A stretch of DNA of 64,000 nt. It comes from CADCTB01 sp963768975. Lineage in GTDB: Bacteria > Actinomycetota > Acidimicrobiia > Acidimicrobiales > AC-14. The stretch spans positions 310,001 to 374,000 of the forward strand of contig CAVYKB010000013.1 of NCBI GenBank assembly GCA_963768975.1, read 5' to 3'. Within the stretch, counting starts at the first letter, position 1, and each line of letters starts with the position of its first letter. This document shows positions 1 through 7,784 of this stretch, one piece after another. The position numbers were made by a program, and so were the translations under genes. Below the pieces are notes generated by a model. It did no database searches. It was given only the letters and a program-made list of their open reading frames with translations, and was not told the DNA's origin.

Positions 1-411
1 CGGTTGGCGGAAGAGCAGGAGAACTCCGGCAAGAAGGTTCTGCAGGATGTCCTGGAAGGCGAAGCCGGCGGCGATCGTGAGCACACCGGCGCCGGTCAGC
101 ACGTCGACTGGCCGTACTGAGGGGAACACGATGGTCAGGCCCAGCAGCACGCCGGCGACGGTCATGGCCGACGACGTCAGCTTGGCAAAGACCCGAGCGA
201 AGCTGGGGGTGCGGTGCCGGAGAAGCCGGCGACGCACGACGGGCCGAAGGAGCCGACCCGTGAGAACGAACGCAACCAGTACGCCGATGGCGATACCGAC
301 TCGCGGAAGTGACTCGAGGAATGTCGTCCAGGCCCCTGTCGCTGACTCCTGCAGCTCGTCGACATCGGAGCCCTGAGCGCGAAGCGCCGACGCGACGATC
401 ACAGCTGCCAC
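1..411 (-). CDS. MscS-family mechanosensitive ion channel, 3' part cut by window edge
   Basis: The minus-strand frame opens at a GTG at 411 (first start after an in-frame TGA, with a GAGGG/AGGGG run upstream) and runs off the left edge, giving 137 residues. After an N-terminal soluble stretch it shows a hydrophobic helix (GIAIGVLVAFVLTG), a basic stretch, a second helix and then GFAFQDILQNLLAGVLLLF. That last segment is the signature of the pore-lining TM3 of small-conductance mechanosensitive channels, which release osmolytes on hypo-osmotic shock. The C-terminal cytoplasmic vestibule is outside the window. It follows zwf by 159 bp on the same strand. The family call rests on the TM3 motif. 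Confidence 0.8.
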   Translation of the reverse strand, partial: MAAVIVASALRAQGSDVDELQESATGAWTTFLESLPRVGIAIGVLVAFVLTGRLLRPVVRRRLLRHRTPSFARVFAKLTSSAMTVAGVLLGLTIVFPSVRPVDVLTGAGVLTIAAGFAFQDILQNLLAGVLLLFRQP

Positions 412-570
412 GGGCGCACCCCTACCCTCAGCTGCGACCGTTCACGCCGGCGGAAAGGACGACGTCGTGGTGGAGGGGACGATGTCGCGGCTTATGGCGA
501 ACAGTGCAGTGCGCAGACCGGACAGCAGCCAGGCACGCGACGGCCTCGGGGCGCAGCGGAAGTGACATCA

Positions 571-1950
571 TCAGTCAACGGGTCGGCTGCCAGGTCCGGC
601 GGAACCGGCCGGATAGCTGCGGAGCGGAGGCGTCCCCTTCGCCCACTCGTTGACGATCGGCTCGACGATGCGCCAGCACTCCTCGGCCTCGTCCCCGCGG
701 ATGGCGAGAGCCGGATCGCCCCCGAGGGCTTCCACCAGCAGGCGGGCGTAGGCCGAGAGGTCCTGGGCGGCAAGTGAAAGCTGGAGCTCTGCGGGCTCGA
801 GGCAGAAGGGATCACCGGCGCCGTTCAGAGCCAGGTCGAGCACCATGCGATCGGGGTTCATCTGGAATACCAACTGGTTGACCGGCGGGTCCCCCTCGTA
901 CCCGAACACCGGATCCGCCGGCGGCCGGAACCGGATGGCGACCTCTCTCCGGTCGCTGGCCAGCGCCTTGCCGGTACGCAGCGTGAACGGGACGCCCTGC
1001 CAGCGGTCGTTGTCGACGAACAGCGTCACTTCGGCGAACGTCTCGGTCTCGAGCGCAGGGTCGACTCCCTGCTCCCCGGCGTAGTCGGGGAGGTGTCGAT
1101 CGCCGACGGTGCCGGACGCATAGCGGGCCCTGGTCGATGTGGCCGCCACCTCCGCAGGCGTCAGCCGCCGAACCCTCCGTAAGAGTTCGACCTTGCCGTC
1201 CCTTAGGTCCTTTTCGTTGAGGGCCTCCGGCTTCTCCATGGCCACGAGACACAGCAGCTGCAGCAGATGGTTCTGGATCATGTCCCGAAGCGCCCCGGTC
1301 CGGTCGTAGTACCCGGCGCGGCCTTCCAGTGCGACCGTCTCGTCCCACACGATGTCTACGCCGACGACGTAGTCCCGATTCCACGCCGGTTGGAACAAGG
1401 GGTTGGCGAAGCGGACGCCGAGGATGTTCTGGACGGTCTGCTTGCCCAGGAAATGGTCCATGCGGAACACCGCCTCCTCGGCGTAGTGCCGGTGAAGGAG
1501 CTCGTTGAGCGCCTTCGCAGAGGCAAGGTCGGTGCCGAAAGGCTTCTCGACGACCAGCGTGCCGCCGGCAGAGCAACCGATCGACGCGAGCGCTTCGATC
1601 GCTGGTGCGAAGACGCTCGGCGGGAGGGCGAGATAGGCGAGGGAGCGATGGGCATCGGACCCGAAGGCGGCAGCGAGCACCGCGGGATCGGCGACATCGC
1701 CGGCGACGTAGGAGAGCCGCTCGACCAAGGCGTGCCGCACGGCGACGGCGAGGTTTGGCGCGTGCCGGGCGAGCCGCTCTTCTGCATGCCGGCGGAATGT
1801 GACGTCGTCCCATGGCTCGCGGGCCACGCCCACGACGGTCAGGTCGTCAGGGAGGAAACCTGCGGTTGCAAGCTCAGCCAAGGCGACGAGCAGGTACCGA
1901 CCGGTAAGGTCACCGGTGGCACCGAGGATCACCAGACGGCGTGCGGTCAT
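571..1950 (-). CDS. zwf: Glucose-6-phosphate 1-dehydrogenase
   Basis: Cytoplasmic enzyme that oxidises glucose 6-phosphate to 6-phosphogluconolactone with reduction of NADP+ or NAD+, the entry to the pentose phosphate pathway. The 459 residues show the N-terminal Rossmann motif GATGDLTGR (about residues 10-18), EKPFG (about 134-138) and the substrate-binding RMDHFLGKQ (about 161-169), followed by the large beta+alpha dimerisation domain, near the usual family length. The ATG lies 4 bp behind the GH15 gene stop, so the two are probably co-transcribed. The partner gnd is also in the window (40.7-42.1 kb) but unlinked. Confidence 0.96.
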   Translation of the reverse strand: MTARRLVILGATGDLTGRYLLVALAELATAGFLPDDLTVVGVAREPWDDVTFRRHAEERLARHAPNLAVAVRHALVERLSYVAGDVADPAVLAAAFGSDAHRSLAYLALPPSVFAPAIEALASIGCSAGGTLVVEKPFGTDLASAKALNELLHRHYAEEAVFRMDHFLGKQTVQNILGVRFANPLFQPAWNRDYVVGVDIVWDETVALEGRAGYYDRTGALRDMIQNHLLQLLCLVAMEKPEALNEKDLRDGKVELLRRVRRLTPAEVAATSTRARYASGTVGDRHLPDYAGEQGVDPALETETFAEVTLFVDNDRWQGVPFTLRTGKALASDRREVAIRFRPPADPVFGYEGDPPVNQLVFQMNPDRMVLDLALNGAGDPFCLEPAELQLSLAAQDLSAYARLLVEALGGDPALAIRGDEAEECWRIVEPIVNEWAKGTPPLRSYPAGSAGPGSRPVD

Positions 1951-1954
1951 GGGC

Positions 1955-3778
1955 TCAGTGCAGCGCCCGGGCCAGGTTCATGCCGCTGGACACCACGCCG
2001 ACGTGGCTGAACGCCTGGGGGTGGTTGCCCAGGAACGCGCCGGTGGACGGGTCGATCTCCTCGGGCAAGAGTCCGAGTGTCCCCGCACGCCCGCACAGAG
2101 ATTCGTACAGCGTCGACGCGTCGTCGAGGCGGCCTTGGGCGGCGAGATTGTCCACGAGCCAGAAGCTGCACAGCAGGAAGGCGCCCTCGTGACCGGGCAG
2201 ACCGTCGGAGGACTCCTCGGGAAGGTAGCGGTAGAGCAGGCCGTCTCCCGCACCCAGACGACGGACGATCGCCTCGACGGTGGCGACCATCCGAGGATGG
2301 CGGGCGTCGACCACCCGCCGCAAGGGCAGGGCGAGAAGGCTGGCGTCGAGGCCGCCCGGCCCTAGATGCTCGGTGAACGACCTCTGCTCCGGATCCCATG
2401 CGAGGTCGAGGATCGCAGCCTGGATCCGCTGGGCATCTGACCGCCATCCGGCGACGTCACCGGGCAGACCGAGCCGCTCGGCGAGGCGCGCCCCCCTGTC
2501 GAGCGCGACCTGGCACATCGCCGCCGAGTAGGTGAACGGCCGGGTGGCGGAGCGCACTTCCCAGATGCCGTGGTCGGGCTGGTCCCACGCGATGCGGGCG
2601 TCCTCTATCAAGGCTCTGAGCCGGTCCCAGAGCCCCGGGCCCAGATCGCCCCCCGTTGCCACCCACTGGTAGGCGCAGTCGAGGATCTCGCCGTAGGCGT
2701 CATGCTGGCGCTGGTCGGCGGCGGCATTACCCCATCGCACCGGCGAGGAGCCGCGATAGCCCTCCAGTTCCGGGTCCTCGCGCTCCGAGGGCGGACGCAC
2801 GCCATCGAGGGTGTAGAGCACACGAGGGCTGCCGTCGCGCTCTATGGCGTCGAGCACCCAGCTCAGAAACCCTCGCGCTTCAGCGTGCAGCCCCACCCGC
2901 CGGAAGGCATAGACGGAGAAGGCGGCATCGCGCACCCAGGCGTAGCGGTAGTCCCAGTTGCGGATGCCACCGATCGCCTCGGGAAGCGACGATGTAGGGG
3001 CGGCGACGAGGGCGCCCGTCTCGTTGAAGTCGAGCATCTTCAGCGTGAGGATCGACCGCCGCACGACGGACTCCTGCGGTCCGTCGTAGACCAGGGTCCT
3101 CATCCATCGTCGCCACCCGTCCCGGGTGGCCTGGAGCAGCGCCGGCGGCTGGAAGTCCCGGCGGTGACCCGCCCCGGCCCAACGCAGGATGAAGTGAGCC
3201 TCGTCTCCCTGCTGAAGATCGACCGTCGTCCGCAAACCGTCCAACGGCACGGTCGCGGCCAGGCGAAGGTCGAGGTGGGGGTGGCGCGTCGTGCGGATAC
3301 GGAACCCTTGCCCGTGCGTCTCGGCCGTGCCGCCGCCCCGAGGCTCCAGCTCGACCTGCAGCCGCACGCTGCCGTGGAGCACCACCACGGAGCGCAGCAG
3401 TTCGCCCCGGCCGGCGGCGGTGTCCTCGCCGAGGTCAGCGCCGGAACGCAGTGTGAGGCAGTCGGTCACCCGAACCACTCCTGTCGGGCTTTTTAGTTCG
3501 GTGACAAGCAGGCCAGAGTCCGGCTCGTACTGCTGGCGCGCCTCGGTCAAAGCTTCGGGCGCGACACGGAAGGCGCCACCTCTCTTGACGTCGAGAAGCG
3601 AGCAGAACAGCGGCTCCGAATCGAAACGGGGCACACACAGCCACACGACGGACCCGTCGCGGGCGACGAGTGCTGCCGTCGTGCCGTCGCCGATGAGGCC
3701 AACGTCCTCCAGCGGCGGATAGCCGCCGTGATAGCGCAGCGGGGTGAAGGCCGCCTCGGAAGGGGTAGCCGTCTTCAC
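1955..3778 (-). CDS. Glycoside hydrolase family 15 protein (glucoamylase/trehalase type)
   Basis: Predicted exo-acting alpha-glucosidase of the GH15 family, which releases glucose from maltooligosaccharides, glycogen or trehalose. The GTG start at 3778 gives 607 residues, the normal family length. The frame stays open to 4021, but that extension is Arg/His-rich and unlike the family. The N-terminal half is the beta-sandwich (GGYPPLEDVGLIGDGTTAALV). The C-terminal half is the (alpha/alpha)6 barrel with GGIRNWDYRYAWVRDAAF and, near the end, LLPEEIDPSTGAFLGNHPQAFSH, which carries the expected catalytic Glu region. There is no signal peptide, so it is probably cytoplasmic. Placement just upstream of zwf suggests feeding freed glucose into the pentose phosphate pathway. 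The exact substrate cannot be read from sequence. Confidence 0.9.
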   Translation of the reverse strand: MKTATPSEAAFTPLRYHGGYPPLEDVGLIGDGTTAALVARDGSVVWLCVPRFDSEPLFCSLLDVKRGGAFRVAPEALTEARQQYEPDSGLLVTELKSPTGVVRVTDCLTLRSGADLGEDTAAGRGELLRSVVVLHGSVRLQVELEPRGGGTAETHGQGFRIRTTRHPHLDLRLAATVPLDGLRTTVDLQQGDEAHFILRWAGAGHRRDFQPPALLQATRDGWRRWMRTLVYDGPQESVVRRSILTLKMLDFNETGALVAAPTSSLPEAIGGIRNWDYRYAWVRDAAFSVYAFRRVGLHAEARGFLSWVLDAIERDGSPRVLYTLDGVRPPSEREDPELEGYRGSSPVRWGNAAADQRQHDAYGEILDCAYQWVATGGDLGPGLWDRLRALIEDARIAWDQPDHGIWEVRSATRPFTYSAAMCQVALDRGARLAERLGLPGDVAGWRSDAQRIQAAILDLAWDPEQRSFTEHLGPGGLDASLLALPLRRVVDARHPRMVATVEAIVRRLGAGDGLLYRYLPEESSDGLPGHEGAFLLCSFWLVDNLAAQGRLDDASTLYESLCGRAGTLGLLPEEIDPSTGAFLGNHPQAFSHVGVVSSGMNLARALH

Positions 3779-4164
3779 ACCGACGCCGTCTCGCTCGTCG
3801 TTTCGCCCTTGCCCTCCACCGGCACGGACCGCCGCAGCCGTATGTCGACGATGGTCGTGATGAGTAAGGTGTCCGCCTCGGTGCGGAGAAGCTGGCCAAG
3901 CGAGCTGGGGAGGGGCACCGATCACCTCAGCGGAGACGGAGATTGCCGACGAGGCGTCCCGGCTCGCCGAGCGGTTCCTACCCCGTCGCAGTTCGTGGCA
4001 TGCATGGCTAGGGCGATGCATGGTGAGACTCGAGTACCGGGACTCGCCGCCGAGGGCGCGTCTTTCGCGCTGCCCAGCATCTTTTCGCAGCCTCCTCGCG
4101 GCCTGGGCGCTTGGTGCCCGACCTTCGGGCTTCTTCGCAATTCCCTATGGCCTGCGGGTTCCTA

Positions 4165-4210
4165 GTGGAGCTGAGGGGATTTGAACCCCTGACCCCTTGC
4201 ATGCCATGCA
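4165..4210 (-). repeat. Left attachment site: 46-bp copy of the 3' half of tRNA-Ala(GGC)
   Basis: Positions 4165-4210 are identical to 21681-21726, which cover the tRNA-Ala 3' end, T arm, variable region and half of the anticodon stem-loop. Identity stops abruptly at 4211, where the rest of the tRNA is missing. This is the classical footprint left when a tyrosine-recombinase element integrates into a tRNA 3' end: the tRNA is rebuilt on the integrase side and a 3' fragment remains at the far end. Flanking bases differ apart from a shared CCTGCG about 10 bp outside. Confidence 0.9.
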
Positions 4211-4383
4211 CTCTGGGTGATGTTCGTCGTGTGCTACGCCGTACCGACGTCTGGTCACCGCCTGACGACCAATCCGTCGCGAAAGCGCTGGTCAGCAAGC
4301 ATTCAGGGGTCCCTGGAGTGCCGGCCTGTCCCGAACCGTGACGCGCTGACCCGCTGTGCGCGGCCACCGGTGGTGACGGCCGG

Positions 4384-4406
4384 CTGGCTACGTTTCTGGC
4401 TACGTT
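4384..4406 (+). repeat. Putative integrase arm-type sites, left end
   Basis: CTGGCTACGTT occurs twice in tandem (4384-4394 and 4396-4406), with a degenerate TCGCTACG copy near 4423. The same 10-mer CTGGCTACGT recurs beside the integrase at 21614-21623 and inverted at 21582-21591. Clusters of short repeats near both ends are typical of arm-type binding sites for tyrosine integrases; the role is inferred. Confidence 0.55.
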
Positions 4407-4542
4407 CACTATCGTTTCGAGCTCGCTACGGGCCTCATCCGAGGTGAGGTGATCGGACGAGAGTTCCACCGCTGTATGCCGAACGTTGCCCCCAACCCCA
4501 CTGCAGCAGGGTAGGCAGCGGACGGAGTGCAAGGCTGCGTTG

Positions 4543-4848
4543 GTGGGTGCGATCAAACCTCGCCCGAAGACCTGGCAGGCGCGCCGGGTCCTATCGGAGC
4601 ATGCGTTCGACAAGCTTCGGCTCATCGATTGCCTGTTCAGCGAGTTCTCGGCCGCGTGCGAGGCCGCCGAGGTCATTGAGGAGACGGTCGTGTCGGAGGG
4701 GTTGAAGGAACTCGTGCTGACGCTGGCATGGCAACGTCCGCTTCACGTGGTGATTATCGTGGACGAGGTGCATCAGGAGGACCGAGTCGTGACCGTGTAC
4801 GAGCCTGAGCCGGCGCGCTGGTCCGCTGACTTCCGCCGGCGTCGATGA
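4543..4848 (+). CDS. DUF4258 domain protein, probable toxin of a toxin-antitoxin pair
   Basis: A small protein whose C-terminal three quarters match DUF4258: a helical start (VLSEHAFDKLRL), then RPLHVVIIVDEV and TVYEPEPARW. DUF4258 proteins resemble MqsR/RelE-type RNases and are often paired with zinc-finger antitoxins. Start choice is uncertain: GTG at 4543 follows AAGG by 8 bp and gives 101 residues, while an in-frame ATG at 4486 has no visible ribosome-binding site. The stop overlaps the next gene's ATG (ATGA), implying translational coupling. It is the first gene inside the left end of the island. Toxicity is inferred from family and partner. Confidence 0.7.
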   Translation: MGAIKPRPKTWQARRVLSEHAFDKLRLIDCLFSEFSAACEAAEVIEETVVSEGLKELVLTLAWQRPLHVVIIVDEVHQEDRVVTVYEPEPARWSADFRRRR

Positions 4849-5084
4849 TGCGGTGCGATAGGTGCGATCAGGGCGAACGGGTTGCGGTGCTGCGGGCGAA
4901 GATGGCCGAGCGGTCAGGTCGCGTTGCGGTTGTCCTCGGAGTCCCGATGGAAGAGTGCCCCGCCTGCGCAGAGCGCTACCTCGCTTGGGAGGTGGCCGAG
5001 AAGCTGGACGCGCTCTTCGAATCCATGCTGTCCGGTGACGTCGAAATCGCCACCCGCCACTTCGATATCACCACGGCAGCCTGA
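4845..5084 (+). CDS. YgiT/MqsA-type zinc-finger protein, probable antitoxin
   Basis: A 79-residue protein with an N-terminal CDRC pair and a second CPAC pair after the typical VPMEEC spacing, the treble-clef zinc-binding layout of YgiT/MqsA N-terminal domains. A short helical tail follows instead of the MqsA HTH domain, as in many DUF4258 partners. It overlaps the upstream DUF4258 gene by 4 bp and is most likely its antitoxin or folding partner. Confidence 0.72.
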   Translation: MMRCDRCDQGERVAVLRAKMAERSGRVAVVLGVPMEECPACAERYLAWEVAEKLDALFESMLSGDVEIATRHFDITTAA

Positions 5085-5140
5085 CTCACCGCCGGAGCAA
5101 GGTCGCAACGTGCCATGAACGTCGCTGCCCCGACCGATCG

Positions 5141-5773
5141 CTAGTCGGCCGGTTCCTCAAACACCGGATCGTCCAGCTCGTCGAGTAATGCTGTGAGTGC
5201 CCTCAGGACGTCGCGGGCCTGGTCGACGTCGCCGAAGCGGTCCCGCAGTTGCTTCTGGGCTCGGAGCCGGAGCAGATCATCGAGCATCGGATGGACGTCC
5301 TCGGACAGCCGCCCGAGGTTCTCCATGGTCCCGTCAGGGTGGATCCTCATCCGGCTCCGGGGGTCGGGCCAGCTGAGGAGGTACTCCTTGTAGTCGGCGA
5401 GCGTTTCGGGCGTGCCGAGCACCGCATGGAGCATGACCAGCGGTTCCAGGCCGTCCTCGCCGGCGTCGGGGGTGGAGACGCCCACGCCTTCCCAGAAGCT
5501 CGGAGGGGTGAAGAACCAGGTCACCGGCACCCGGAAGCCCCGAGCGAAGGCCAGCAGCTCGTCGGCGTTGAATTCGCGGACCCGGCCGGTGTCCACTGAG
5601 CGCTCGATGGCCGAGAAGCTGGCGGTCGACAGCAGCGTGCCGAGGTAGGGGGCCAGGGCCTTGGCTGCCTCCTCCTGAGTCCAGCCTCGCAGCAGCCGGG
5701 CCTTGCCCACATTGAAAGCCACGATCTGGTTGGCGGTCCACAGCCCCGGGGACGGCTTGCGACGTCGCGGCAT
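5141..5773 (-). CDS. XRE-family HTH transcriptional regulator of the island
   Basis: A 210-residue protein with an N-terminal XRE-type helix-turn-helix (about residues 18-65: NVGKARLLRGWTQEEAAKAL, then SFSAIERS) and a long acidic C-terminal helical part. It reads divergently from the excisionase-like gene at 5883, the arrangement of a repressor controlling an element's excision and transfer genes. The 109-bp spacer has a good promoter for the opposite gene and ATC/GAT-type palindromes that could be its operators. The regulator role is well supported; its target is inferred. Confidence 0.8.
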   Translation of the reverse strand: MPRRRKPSPGLWTANQIVAFNVGKARLLRGWTQEEAAKALAPYLGTLLSTASFSAIERSVDTGRVREFNADELLAFARGFRVPVTWFFTPPSFWEGVGVSTPDAGEDGLEPLVMLHAVLGTPETLADYKEYLLSWPDPRSRMRIHPDGTMENLGRLSEDVHPMLDDLLRLRAQKQLRDRFGDVDQARDVLRALTALLDELDDPVFEEPAD

Positions 5774-5819
5774 CAGCCGACACTACCTGAACCCACAGAC
5801 AGAATGATCAATCGTGCCG

Positions 5820-5848
5820 TTGTGTCTTACTTGTGGACAACGTATACT
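5820..5848 (+). promoter_or_regulatory. Sigma-70-type promoter for the excisionase-like gene
   Basis: TTGTGT at 5820-5825 and TATACT at 5843-5848 are separated by exactly 17 bp. TATACT is unusually AT-rich for this genome and close to the consensus -10. Confidence 0.6.
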
Positions 5849-5856
5849 GCCAGCCC

Positions 5857-5868
5857 TTGATCGATCAA
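5857..5868. promoter_or_regulatory. 12-bp palindrome TTGATCGATCAA, candidate operator
   Basis: A perfect palindrome starts 9 bp after the -10 box, so it would cover the transcription start. A related imperfect palindrome, AATGATCAAT, lies at 5803-5812 on the other side of the promoter. The pair is well placed for repression by the divergent XRE protein; binding is inferred. Confidence 0.5.
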
Positions 5869-5882
5869 CGGTGAGGTAGGCC

Positions 5883-6230
5883 ATGGCAACGGCAGAGGTA
5901 CCCGACTTCCTGACTGTCGAAGAGGCGGGACGAGTCCTACGGATCGGCCGCACGACGGCCTACGAACAGGCTCAGCTCTGGCTCAACACCAACAACGAGG
6001 GGCTGCCCGTGAAGCGGGTCGGCGGCTCGCTCCGGGTGCCGCTGACCCAGTTCGAACAGCACTACAACATCCGCGTGACCGCGATCCCTCCCCCGAGCCA
6101 GCGCCGCCGGCCCAAGAACGCCGATGCCGAGACCAGTCCGCCGGCCCAGGACATTCCGCGCCCCACGCGCTCGACCGGTCAGCGCAAGCCCGCCGAGGGC
6201 GCGCAGGGCGGCCTGCCATTCGCAGGCTGA
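5883..6230 (+). CDS. Excisionase-like helix-turn-helix protein
   Basis: A 115-residue protein that begins with a winged-helix DNA-binding domain of the excisionase/HTH_17 type (FLTVEEAGRVLRIGRTTAYE, then LPVKRVGGSLRVPLTQFEQ), followed by a Pro/Arg-rich, probably disordered tail. In tRNA-integrated elements such proteins direct the integrase towards excision or act as small regulators. The integrase gene is 14 kb away at the other island end, so the xis role is inferred from fold and element context. Confidence 0.72.
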   Translation: MATAEVPDFLTVEEAGRVLRIGRTTAYEQAQLWLNTNNEGLPVKRVGGSLRVPLTQFEQHYNIRVTAIPPPSQRRRPKNADAETSPPAQDIPRPTRSTGQRKPAEGAQGGLPFAG

Positions 6231-6242
6231 GCTGACGCCGCC

Positions 6243-7373
6243 TCAGCGGGACCAGCGCCCGACGGCGGAGACGAGCTCGCCGGCCATCCACCACTGCGCC
6301 GGCCGCCCGGGCCTGGTGGTCCGAAGCTCGAGCGGCTGGACGATGGCCCTCGCCGCCAAGGCCTCGATTGCGGCGCGCGCCGTGGGCGCGGAGACGCCGA
6401 GGAGATCGGCGACCATCGGCGCAGTCATCACTAGGTGCTGGGGCAGCAGGTCGAGAAGCCGCCGCGCCGCCGCGTCGGCCCGGACCCCGGTGAGCAGCCC
6501 GTCCCATCGTCGGCGCAGGTCCTCCGCGGTAGCGACCAGCTCGCCGACCTGGTCGGCGGAACGGCTGACGGCCTCCGCCACCCACCCCACCCAGCCGGCG
6601 ACGTCGCCCTGGCGCCATCGGGTCAGACCTGACAGGTACCCGCCGGTGTCACGGGCGATCACCACGCTCACCGGTGGCGGCACCGCCACACCGGCGCGAC
6701 GGGCCAGGACCCAGCCGATGAGCACGCGCCCCAGCCGGCCGTTGCCATCGCCATAGGGGTGAATGGCCTCGAACTGGGCATGCACGATCGCAGCAAGGGT
6801 GACGGGGTCGAACTTGGCGGAGCTGATCGACCGCAGGAGATCGCTCATCAGGCGGCTCACGTGCTCGGCCGGCGGAGGCACATACGCGGCCTGTCGGGGC
6901 GTGGCCCCGCCGATCCAGTTCTGCACCCGCCGGTAGTGCCCGACGAGGTCGTCGGGGAGGGCGCCGTGAGTCATGAGCCGGGCGTGCCAGCCGTGGAGGT
7001 CCTCCGTCGTGAGGCGGGCGCTGGAACGAGCATGCACGAGCGAGGCGTCCACGACGGCCAGGTTGTCGGCGACCCACGCCGAGGTGGCGTCGACTGCCCC
7101 GGCGTCGGCCTCGGCCACGGCGACCAGCTCGGCGGGAGCCCGCACCCCTTCGATGTAGGACGAGGCCACACCCTCGGCTCGCAGCAGCAGCCGGGCCAGA
7201 GGCTCGATGCGGTGCGCGAGCCGGTCATCGACCCGCTGCAGCGACGCCGCCGCCCGCTCGGTCGCCCGCACGACACGCTCAGGTAGCTCCAGCGATAGGG
7301 GCAGAGGCGCAGGGAGGAACGCGTCGACCCGTCGGCCCTGCCACGTCGTCGCCACCGTCGTCCCCCGCTCCAT
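6243..7373 (-). CDS. Fic/DOC family protein with N-terminal inhibitory motif
   Basis: Predicted Fic enzyme, a family that mostly transfers AMP to protein hydroxyl side chains. The Fic core motif is present as HPYGDGNGR (about residues 205-213) with the catalytic His. Near residues 71-76 the protein has SSYIEG, matching the inhibitory (S/T)xxxE(G/N) motif, which marks a self-inhibited class II-like Fic protein that needs no separate antitoxin. A C-terminal winged-helix-like region (MVADLLGVSAPTARAAIEAL) may bind DNA, as in many stand-alone Fic proteins. The ATG at 7373 follows GGAAAGG; a 31-codon upstream extension of the frame is not favoured. It is cargo of the island. Confidence 0.88.
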   Translation of the reverse strand: MERGTTVATTWQGRRVDAFLPAPLPLSLELPERVVRATERAAASLQRVDDRLAHRIEPLARLLLRAEGVASSYIEGVRAPAELVAVAEADAGAVDATSAWVADNLAVVDASLVHARSSARLTTEDLHGWHARLMTHGALPDDLVGHYRRVQNWIGGATPRQAAYVPPPAEHVSRLMSDLLRSISSAKFDPVTLAAIVHAQFEAIHPYGDGNGRLGRVLIGWVLARRAGVAVPPPVSVVIARDTGGYLSGLTRWRQGDVAGWVGWVAEAVSRSADQVGELVATAEDLRRRWDGLLTGVRADAAARRLLDLLPQHLVMTAPMVADLLGVSAPTARAAIEALAARAIVQPLELRTTRPGRPAQWWMAGELVSAVGRWSR

Positions 7374-7784
7374 GGCAACCTTTCCAAAACCGATGCAGTT
7401 AAGAAAGGATAGCGCCGCTCCCTTTCGGAAACGAACGAAGCACTCCGCAACCGGATCGACGCACACGCTTCACGGGATCAGTCATGCACATGTCAACGAA
7501 CGACGAGCCCCCGGATCCCTCAGCTATATCGACACCGATGAACGCCACCGTCCAACTGATGAAGAACTCCCTCGACAACGGAAGCATGATCCGGCACCAG
7601 CCAGGACCAGCCCGAACGTCTGAATACGGATCGACAGAACTCAGCCTATTCTGAACAACAAGCCGCTCTGAACACCCAGAGAAAGCCCCTTTACGTTAGT
7701 TGCAGAGTCGACTATGACTGAGGCAAGGCAGAGCGATTTGAACACGATTGCAACCCCTCCGGGGGTTGCGGGAGGGGTCGCCCG
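7374..7784. other. Intergenic region between fic and relaxase genes
   Basis: This 411-bp stretch holds the fic leader and the relaxase leader with its hairpin (7750-7769). A 56-codon plus-strand frame (7484-7654) lacks a ribosome-binding site and family resemblance. Because oriT usually lies beside the relaxase gene, this is the best place for the element's transfer origin. Confidence 0.4.
7750..7769. promoter_or_regulatory. Perfect 8-bp hairpin before the relaxase gene
   Basis: GCAACCCC and GGGGTTGC pair perfectly around a TCCG loop, ending immediately before the GGAGGGG ribosome-binding site of the relaxase gene. It could be part of oriT, a translational control hairpin or a terminator without a T tract; the sequence alone does not decide. 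Confidence 0.5.

Larger units (their letters stand above)
3779..4542. other. Gene-poor chromosome/island junction
   Basis: No convincing gene is present between the GH15 start and the DUF4258 gene. The stretch holds the left attachment repeat (4165-4210), then, inside the island, two tandem copies of a 10-bp motif that recurs near the integrase (4384-4406). The open frames here are tRNA-like or arginine-rich shadows. Confidence 0.6.

Noticed and set aside
4008..4676. 222-codon minus-strand frame containing HGMQGVRGSNPLSST
   Set aside because: The peptide is a translation of the tRNA fragment; not a gene.
7484..7654. 56-codon plus-strand frame before the relaxase
   Set aside because: No ribosome-binding site and no recognisable composition; left as intergenic.
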